Source of the DNA: JACCYI01 sp036389195
Lineage (GTDB): Bacteria > Actinomycetota > Thermoleophilia > Solirubrobacterales > Solirubrobacteraceae
NCBI GenBank assembly: GCA_036389195.1
Contig: DASVQH010000098.1
Span: 1 to 5,207, forward strand
Direction: 5' to 3'
DNA length: 5,207 nt
Shown in pieces: positions 1 to 4,568 of this stretch. How positions within the stretch are numbered: the first letter of the stretch is position 1; each line of letters starts with the position of its first letter. The notes below the pieces were generated by a model, which was given only the letters and a program-made list of their open reading frames with translations, was not told the DNA's origin and did no database searches. Both the position numbers and the translations under genes were made by a program.

Positions 1-1
1 T

Positions 2-103
2 GCCGGCCTGGAGGTCTCCTACCACCTCGACCTCGCCGCCGGCGCGTCGGTCGCGCTCTGCGCCGTGGCGCTGTTCGGGGTGGCGGTCGTGCGCAGCCCG
101 TAG
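2..103 (+). CDS. C-terminal fragment of a ZnuB/TroC-type metal ABC transporter permease
   Basis: Only the last 33 residues of this gene lie in the window, ending at a TAG at 101-103; the start is off the left edge. The visible peptide begins AGLEVSYHLDLAAGASVALC and continues as a hydrophobic helix ending VVRSP. This matches the typical end of ABC-3 family permeases for zinc or manganese (ZnuB, TroC, MntB), where a G-L-x-x-S-[YF]-x-x-D-x-x-x-G motif precedes the last membrane helix. If right, it is an integral membrane subunit that works with an ATPase and a metal-binding lipoprotein, which would be encoded to the left. Lgt starts 14 bp downstream, so co-transcription is plausible. The family call rests on a short stretch and the metal cannot be told. 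Confidence 0.6.
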   Translation, partial: AGLEVSYHLDLAAGASVALCAVALFGVAVVRSP

Positions 104-117
104 GCTCCGGCACGCCC

Positions 118-918
118 GTGCTCGCCTCCATCCCCAGCCCCGGCTCCAACGGCTTCTCGATCGGCCCGCTCGACGTCCGCGTCTACGGCCTCATGTACGT
201 GCTCGCGGTGATCGCGGCGGTCATCATCAGCGGCCACCGCTGGGCGGCGCAGGGCGGCGACCGGCGCGTGGCCGAGGACGTGGCGCTGTGGGGCTTCCCG
301 GCCGGGCTGATCGGCGGGCGGCTGTACTTCGTGATCACCAGCTGGAACGAGGTCCCCGACGAGTGGTGGGGCGTGTTCGCGGTCTGGAAGGGCGGGCTCG
401 GGCTTCCGGGCGGCATCGCCGCCGGCGTCCTGGCCGGCGTGTGGCGGCTGCGGCAGCTGGGCATCGACGTCCCGCGCTTCCTCGACGCCGCCGCGCCCGG
501 GCTGCTGGTCGCCCAGGCCATCGGGCGGATCGGCAACTACTTCAACCAGGAGCTCTTCGGCGGCCCGTCGGACCTGCCCTGGGCGGTGGAGATCGCCCCG
601 GACAACCGCCCGGCCCGCTACGCCGACCAGGCGACCTTCCACCCGACGTTCCTCTACGAGATCGTCTGGGACCTCGGGCTCGCCGCCTTCCTCGTGTGGC
701 TCGGCCACCGCCGCCGGATCCGGCCGCCCGGGCTGTTCGCGCTCTACGTCGCGGGCTACGCGGCGTTCCGCATCTTCATCGAGACGCTGCGGGTCGATCC
801 GGCGCACCACATCCTCGGGATGCGGCTGAACTTCTGGATCATGGGCGCGGTGCTGCTGGCCGCCGCCGCGTGGTTCGCGCGCTCCCAGCGCGCGGGGCGC
901 CCCGGGGTTCCGGCCTGA
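118..918 (+). CDS. lgt: Prolipoprotein diacylglyceryl transferase (Lgt)
   Basis: Lgt transfers diacylglyceryl from phosphatidylglycerol to the lipobox cysteine of prelipoproteins, the first step of bacterial lipoprotein maturation, in the cytoplasmic membrane. The 266-residue length is normal for the family, with about seven hydrophobic segments. The Lgt signature GRIGNYFNQELFG lies at residues 136-148 (Tyr141 where Phe is usual). Also visible are GGRLYFVI near 66-73, HPTFLYE at 175-181, and R218 with E222 in a FRIFIETLR stretch, which align with E. coli Arg239 and Glu243 by motif. The position of E. coli His103 (FHGG) is Pro97 here (GLPGG); actinobacterial Lgt proteins commonly lack that His. 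GTG at 118 is the furthest usable start I find in this frame; no clear Shine-Dalgarno precedes it. A TAGGCT (101-106) overlapping the upstream stop could be a -10 element, but the spacing is long for a leaderless start. Confidence 0.96.
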   Translation: MLASIPSPGSNGFSIGPLDVRVYGLMYVLAVIAAVIISGHRWAAQGGDRRVAEDVALWGFPAGLIGGRLYFVITSWNEVPDEWWGVFAVWKGGLGLPGGIAAGVLAGVWRLRQLGIDVPRFLDAAAPGLLVAQAIGRIGNYFNQELFGGPSDLPWAVEIAPDNRPARYADQATFHPTFLYEIVWDLGLAAFLVWLGHRRRIRPPGLFALYVAGYAAFRIFIETLRVDPAHHILGMRLNFWIMGAVLLAAAAWFARSQRAGRPGVPA

Positions 919-926
919 GCCGCGAG

Positions 927-932
927 TAGCAT
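927..932 (+). promoter_or_regulatory. Candidate -10 element for a leaderless transcript
   Basis: TAGCAT fits the actinobacterial TANNNT -10 pattern and ends 7 nt before the ATG at 940. Transcription would therefore begin at or next to the start codon. The gene has no Shine-Dalgarno, which agrees with leaderless expression. No convincing -35 box is seen 16-18 bp upstream. The gene may have its own promoter in addition to read-through from lgt. One hexamer in a GC-rich gap is weak evidence. Confidence 0.35.
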
Positions 933-939
933 CGGCGCG

Positions 940-1518
940 ATGCCGCCCTGGCTCTCGCTCGACCGCATCCTCGCCCTCGCCGGCCTCGCCGGCCTGCTCG
1001 TCGTGGGCGTCATCGCCCTGTCGATGCTGGCCGGGATCGGCGACGACGACGGCGGCGCGGAGACCGAGGCGGCGGCCACGGCGACCCCGACGCCGACGCG
1101 CACCCCGGAGCCGACGCCCACGCCGACGCCCACCCCCACGCCGCTGACCGCCGAGGAGCGCGCCGAGCGCAGCGCCGCCGCGGACCAGATCCGCCAGCAG
1201 GGCTACGAGCCGGTCAGCCTGCGCACGTACCACCCCGACCAGGACCTGCGGGTCATGCTCGGCGAGCCGTCGGACGCGACGCGGGCGGCGGGCGTCCCCG
1301 AGGGGCGGCGCGCGTTCTTCTTCGTCGGCGACTCGTTCATCGGCACGGACGCCTCCGAGGTCAGCTCCGACCTGCAGATCGCGCGCCAGACGCGGCGCAG
1401 CACGACGCTCCTCTACGGCCTCGACACGGGCGAGGACGCGCGCGTGCGCTTCGTCTGGGACGGGACGTCGCTGGCCCCGCAGTCGGAGATCCCGCCCGCC
1501 GACCAGCGCCAGGAGTGA
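940..1518 (+). CDS. Membrane-anchored LppP/LprE-like protein with Thr-Pro linker
   Basis: This 192-residue protein has no function I can name. Residues 1-9 are a short N-terminus with Arg9, residues 10-33 form a hydrophobic helix (signal anchor or signal peptide), and residues 41-69 are a low-complexity Ala/Thr-Pro spacer like those that hold domains away from the membrane in actinobacterial exported proteins. Residues 80-186 form a compact domain containing GRRAFFFVGDSFIGTDAS (122-139), TTLLYG (155-160) and VRFVWDGTSLAP (169-180). That pattern resembles the LppP/LprE lipoprotein domain known from mycobacteria (fff.dg.fiGt ... t..Y ... VrF.wdG). Although it follows lgt, the protein has no cysteine at all, so it cannot be a lipidated Lgt substrate; it is probably held by the N-terminal helix. 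The 3' end overlaps or abuts the mscS-like gene. The domain assignment is by memory of the motif and is tentative. Confidence 0.8.
   Translation: MPPWLSLDRILALAGLAGLLVVGVIALSMLAGIGDDDGGAETEAAATATPTPTRTPEPTPTPTPTPTPLTAEERAERSAAADQIRQQGYEPVSLRTYHPDQDLRVMLGEPSDATRAAGVPEGRRAFFFVGDSFIGTDASEVSSDLQIARQTRRSTTLLYGLDTGEDARVRFVWDGTSLAPQSEIPPADQRQE
1079..1144 (+). repeat. Low-complexity ACGCCG/ACGCCC tract encoding a Thr-Pro linker
   Basis: Near-tandem copies of the hexamer ACSCCS run through this stretch and encode alternating Thr-Pro with occasional Arg and Glu. It lies wholly inside the anchored-protein gene and separates the membrane helix from the extracytoplasmic domain. Such tracts are prone to slippage, so the repeat number may vary between strains. 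It is a protein spacer, not a separate genetic element. Confidence 0.75.
1511..1515 (+). promoter_or_regulatory. Shine-Dalgarno that favours the GTG at 1524 for the MscS gene
   Basis: AGGAG sits at the very end of the upstream gene, overlapping its TGA stop by context, and lies 8 nt before the GTG at 1524. That is ideal spacing. The alternative GTG at 1515 overlaps this AGGAG and has nothing suitable upstream. The next GTG at 1527 is 11 nt away. This decides the start in favour of 1524. Confidence 0.6.
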
Positions 1519-1523
1519 CCCCG

Positions 1524-2432
1524 GTGGTGGCGAAGCTGTCGCCCGCGGTCGAGTTCCTCGTCGGCAAGCCGCTGACGATCCTCGCCATCCTCCTCGGCGC
1601 GCTGATCGTCAACCGGCTCGCCCGCCGGGCGGTCAAGCGGACGCTGCGGGGCCTGCACTCCGGCGGCGTCAAGGAGCGCCTGGGCGCGCTGCGCCACCGC
1701 GCGCCGGCCGCGTTGCTGGAGACCGAGGAGGTGTCGCTGCGCGCGACCCAGCGCATCGAGGCGCTGGCCACGGTGCTGCGCAGCGTCGTCTCGGTCCTCG
1801 TCGCCGGCATCGCCGCGCTGCTCGTGCTCGGCGAGCTGGGGATCGACCTCGCCCCGCTGCTCGCGGGCGCCGGGATCGTCGGCGTGGCGCTCGGGTTCGG
1901 CTCGCAGTCGCTCGTCAGGGACTTCCTCTCCGGCATCTTCATCCTCGTCGAGGACCAGTTCGGGGTCGGCGACGTGATCACGCTCGACCAGGAGGTCTCC
2001 GGCACGGTGGAGGCGGTGTCGCTGCGCACGACGCGGCTGCGCTCCGTCGACGGCACCGTCTGGCACGTCCCCAACGGGGAGATCCGCCGCGTCGGCAACA
2101 AGAGCCAGCTGTGGTCGCGCGCGCTGCTCGACGTCGAGGTGGCCCACGGGACCGACGTCGACCACGCCGGGGCGCTCATCAAGGCCGTCGCCGACGAGAT
2201 CTGGAAGGAGCACGCCGAGGTGCTCGAGGAGCCCGAGCTGTGGGGCGTCGAGCGGATGGACGCGACCGGCGTGGCCATCCGCCTCGTCGTCAAGACCACG
2301 CCGGCCGACCAGTGGCGGATCTCGCGCGAGCTGCGGCGGCGGATCAAGGCGGCGTTCGACCGCGAGGGCGTCGAGGTCCCCGTGTGGACCGCCACCGGGG
2401 CGTCGGGGCCCGGTCCGGGCGCGGCTGGGTAG
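1524..2432 (+). CDS. MscS-family small-conductance mechanosensitive channel
   Basis: This is a membrane channel that opens under bilayer tension and releases solutes on hypo-osmotic shock; the family assembles as homoheptamers. From the GTG at 1524 it has 302 residues (305 if GTG 1515 is used). Hydrophobic helices lie at about 8-30 and 82-104. The MscS pore helix follows at about 108-145, with the small-residue run LLAGAGIVGVALGFGSQSLV and then RDFLSGIFILVEDQFGVGD. The beta domain follows, with GTVEAVSLRTTRLRSVDG and the hallmark HVPNGEI near 181-187 (IPNG in E. coli MscS). The C-terminal alpha/beta domain ends in a Gly/Pro-rich tail after about residue 290. With two helices before the pore helix it is of E. 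coli MscS-like size, not one of the large multi-helix members. It is tightly packed between its neighbours: 5 bp after the preceding stop, 8 bp before the yqgE-like gene. Confidence 0.93.
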   Translation: MVAKLSPAVEFLVGKPLTILAILLGALIVNRLARRAVKRTLRGLHSGGVKERLGALRHRAPAALLETEEVSLRATQRIEALATVLRSVVSVLVAGIAALLVLGELGIDLAPLLAGAGIVGVALGFGSQSLVRDFLSGIFILVEDQFGVGDVITLDQEVSGTVEAVSLRTTRLRSVDGTVWHVPNGEIRRVGNKSQLWSRALLDVEVAHGTDVDHAGALIKAVADEIWKEHAEVLEEPELWGVERMDATGVAIRLVVKTTPADQWRISRELRRRIKAAFDREGVEVPVWTATGASGPGPGAAG

Positions 2433-2437
2433 GAGAG
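2431..2437 (+). promoter_or_regulatory. Shine-Dalgarno of the YqgE/AlgH gene
   Basis: AGGAGAG overlaps the last two bases of the mscS-like stop codon and is followed by GGC and the ATG at 2441, a normal spacing. It fixes the yqgE-like start at 2441, although the reading frame stays open far upstream through the mscS-like gene. Confidence 0.75.
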
Positions 2438-2440
2438 GGC

Positions 2441-2986
2441 ATGGACTCGCTTCGCGGCCAGCTGCTCATCGCCTCGCCCTCCCTCGTCGAGCCGACCTTC
2501 CACCGCACGGTGATCCTCGTCACCGAGCACGCGCCGGAGGGCGCGATGGGCGTCGTGCTCAACCGGCCGTCGGACTCGACGGTGGGGGAGGCGGTGCCCG
2601 AGCTCGCCGAGCTGGCCGGCGAGGACGCGGCGGTGTTCGTCGGCGGGCCGGTCCAGACCGAGGCGCTGATCGTCCTGGCCGAGTTCCGCGACCCGTCGGC
2701 CGCGGCGGCGATCGTGGTGGCCGACGTCGGGCTCGTCTCGGCCGACTTCGAGACCGCCGAGCTGGTGGTCGCGACGCGGCGCGCGCGCGTGTTCGCCGGC
2801 TACTCCGGGTGGGGGCCCGGCCAGCTGGAGGGCGAGCTGGAGGAGGACGCCTGGATCGTCGAGGCGCCCGTCCCGGCCGAGCTGTTCCCGGCGGACCCCG
2901 ACGGCCTGTGGAGCGCGGTGCTCGAGCGCAAGGGCGGCCGGTTCGCCCTGCTCGCCCGGATGCCGCTCGACCCGAGCCTCAACTAG
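2441..2986 (+). CDS. YqgE/AlgH family protein (UPF0301)
   Basis: This is a 181-residue member of the YqgE/AlgH family (UPF0301, DUF179), matching the usual length. Its role is not firmly known; the AlgH name comes from a regulatory effect on alginate in Pseudomonas, which need not apply here. The conserved pattern is all present: LRGQLLIASPSL (4-15), F20 with HRTVILVTEH (21-30), GAMGVVLNRP (34-43), VGGPV (67-71) and the signature GYSGWGPGQLEGEL (120-133). The ATG at 2441 is chosen because a Shine-Dalgarno precedes it and the family alignment begins there. The longer upstream open frame is a high-GC shadow over the mscS-like gene. It is 8 bp after the channel gene and 4 bp before the SRAP gene, so co-translation is likely. 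Confidence 0.95.
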   Translation: MDSLRGQLLIASPSLVEPTFHRTVILVTEHAPEGAMGVVLNRPSDSTVGEAVPELAELAGEDAAVFVGGPVQTEALIVLAEFRDPSAAAAIVVADVGLVSADFETAELVVATRRARVFAGYSGWGPGQLEGELEEDAWIVEAPVPAELFPADPDGLWSAVLERKGGRFALLARMPLDPSLN

Positions 2987-2990
2987 CGCC

Positions 2991-3671
2991 ATGTGCGGCC
3001 GCTTCACGCTCACCGCGGGGCAGCGCTCGGCGCTGGAGAACCGGTTCGGCGCGGCGCTGCCCGACGGCGGGCTGGAGCGCTACAACGTCGCGCCGACCGA
3101 GGACGTCCTCGCCGTGTGCGCGGGCGGCGAGGGCAAGCTGCTGCGCTGGGGGCTCGTCCCGCACTGGGCGAAGGACCTCAAAGGCGGCGCGCGGATGATC
3201 AACGCCCGCAGCGAGACGGCGCTGAGCAAGCCGGCGTTCTCGCGGCTCGTGGAGAAGAGCAGCGGGCGCTGCCTGATCCTCGCCGACGGCTTCTACGAGT
3301 GGCTGCGGCCTGAGGACCGCAAGGCGGCCCGCCAGCCGTTCCGCTTCACCGTCGACGGCGGCGCGCCGTTCGCGTTCGCCGGGCTGTGGACGCGCGCGCA
3401 CATCGACGGCGAGCGCGTGGAGACCGCGACGATCCTCACCACGTCGCCCAACCCGCTCGTCGCGCGGCTGCACGACCGCATGCCGGTGATCCTCGACGGG
3501 CCGGAGAGCGAGGCCGCCTGGCTGTCGGACGGGCTGAACGGCCGCGAGGCGCTGTCGCTGTGCCGCGCGCTCGACCCGGCGCGCATGCAGGTGACGCCCG
3601 CCAACCCGGCGGTCAACAAGCCGGATCCGGACGCCGAGGGGCCGCACCTGCTTGCGTCTGCAACTATGTGA
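2991..3671 (+). CDS. SRAP-domain abasic-site shielding protein (YedK/HMCES family)
   Basis: SRAP proteins bind abasic sites in single-stranded DNA and form a thiazolidine crosslink through their N-terminal cysteine, protecting the lesion during replication. In bacteria they are often SOS-linked. This 226-residue protein opens MCGRFTLT, so Cys2 becomes the catalytic N-terminus once Met is removed. That chemistry alone fixes the ATG at 2991. Other active-site positions known from YedK are present: Asn71 in RMINARSET, Glu103 in ADGFYEW, and His161 in ARLHDRMPVIL. YNVAPT (31-36) and LRWGLVPHWA (51-60) are further family hallmarks. The last six sense codons (LASATM, from 3651) include AT-ending codons such as CTT, TCT, GCA and ACT, unlike the rest of the gene. 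It starts 4 bp after the yqgE-like stop without a clear Shine-Dalgarno, suggesting translational coupling. I see no obvious LexA box in the 4-bp gap. Confidence 0.96.
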   Translation: MCGRFTLTAGQRSALENRFGAALPDGGLERYNVAPTEDVLAVCAGGEGKLLRWGLVPHWAKDLKGGARMINARSETALSKPAFSRLVEKSSGRCLILADGFYEWLRPEDRKAARQPFRFTVDGGAPFAFAGLWTRAHIDGERVETATILTTSPNPLVARLHDRMPVILDGPESEAAWLSDGLNGREALSLCRALDPARMQVTPANPAVNKPDPDAEGPHLLASATM

Positions 3672-3674
3672 GGC

Positions 3675-4568
3675 GTGCCCGCCTCCCAAGCCAGGATCTC
3701 CGTCACCCACTTCACCGACCCGGGCTGCCCCTGGGCCTACTCGGCCGCGCCGGCCCTCGCGGTCCTGCGCTGGCGCTACGGGGCGCAGCTTCAGTGGCGC
3801 CTCGTCACCATCGGGCTGACCGAGCAGGCCGAGCAGTACGTCCGCCGCGGCTACACGCCGGCCGGCCAGGCGCGGGGCTACCAGCGCTTCCGCCGCTACG
3901 GGATGCCGTTCGCGCCCGCCCCGCGTGCGCGGGTCGCTGCGACGGCGCGCATGTGCCGGGCCATCCACGCCGCGCGGCTGCAGGCGCCGGGGCGCGAGGA
4001 GGCGGTCTTCCGCGCGCTGCAGTTCGCCCAGTTCACCACGCCGCTGGTCCTCGACGAGGACGACGCCGTGCTCGCGGCGCTGCGCGACGTGGCCGGGGTC
4101 GATCCGGCCGCGGTGGTGGCGGCGCTCGACGATCCGGCGGTGACCGAGGCCTACGAGGCCGACCGCGCGGCCGCGCGCACCGCCGCAGGCTCGCCGACCG
4201 AGTTCCAGGGCAAGTCGGCGCAGACCGACGGCCCGGTGCGCTTCACGGCGCCGTCGCTGATCTTCGAGCGGGCGGCCGACGGCGCGCGGCTGGAGGCCGG
4301 CGGCTTCCAGCCGGTCGAGGCCTACGACGTGCTGCTGGCCAACCTCGACGGAGAGCTGGAGCGCGCGGCGCCGCCCGACGGGCCGCTGCCGGCGCTGCAG
4401 CGCGAGCCCGAGGGGCTCACCACGGCGGAGGTCGCCGCGGTGCTCGCCCAGGGCAACGACGCGCCCGACCGGACGGCAGCGGAGGCCGCGCTGATCGACC
4501 TCGCCGCCGAGGGCGCCGCACGCCGGGTCGCGGTCGGCGACGACGCGGTCTGGGTCGCGGCGGCCTAA
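3675..4568 (+). CDS. DsbA-family thioredoxin-fold protein with degenerate CPWA motif
   Basis: The 297-residue protein has a thioredoxin-like start, ISVTHFTDPGCPWAYSAAPAL (beta strand then active-site helix), with Cys18-Pro-Trp-Ala21. It also has the cis-proline region RFTAPSLIFE with Pro193, separated by an all-helical insert, as in the DsbA/FrnE/2-hydroxychromene-2-carboxylate isomerase superfamily. Only one cysteine of the CxxC is present; the only other cysteine is Cys94. A classical dithiol oxidase role is therefore unlikely. A glutathione- or mycothiol-type transferase, an isomerase or a chaperone role is possible. There is no signal peptide, so it should be cytoplasmic. Residues 246-297 (GLTTAEVAAVL, DRTAAEAALIDLAAEGAARRV, then VWVAA) look like a small winged-helix-like tail. 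GTG at 3675 is used, 3 bp after the SRAP stop. The 3' end overlaps the convergent gene by 4 bp. The family is confident; the substrate is unknown. Confidence 0.85.
   Translation: MPASQARISVTHFTDPGCPWAYSAAPALAVLRWRYGAQLQWRLVTIGLTEQAEQYVRRGYTPAGQARGYQRFRRYGMPFAPAPRARVAATARMCRAIHAARLQAPGREEAVFRALQFAQFTTPLVLDEDDAVLAALRDVAGVDPAAVVAALDDPAVTEAYEADRAAARTAAGSPTEFQGKSAQTDGPVRFTAPSLIFERAADGARLEAGGFQPVEAYDVLLANLDGELERAAPPDGPLPALQREPEGLTTAEVAAVLAQGNDAPDRTAAEAALIDLAAEGAARRVAVGDDAVWVAAA

Noticed and set aside
713..724. GCCGGATCCGGC palindrome in lgt, and CCGGATCCGG at 3621-3630 in the SRAP gene
   Set aside because: Both are short palindromes within coding sequence, explained by ordinary codons in a GC-rich genome. 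They have different contexts and no associated structure.
19..1233. 404-codon and other long minus-strand frames opposite lgt and the mscS region, including 1361-3013
   Set aside because: These are shadows of clear plus-strand genes with Arg/Asp/Ala-biased sequence and no homology I recognise.
2111..2440. N-terminal extension of the YqgE-like gene
   Set aside because: It lies in the wrong frame over the channel gene, while the ATG at 2441 has a Shine-Dalgarno and starts where the family begins.
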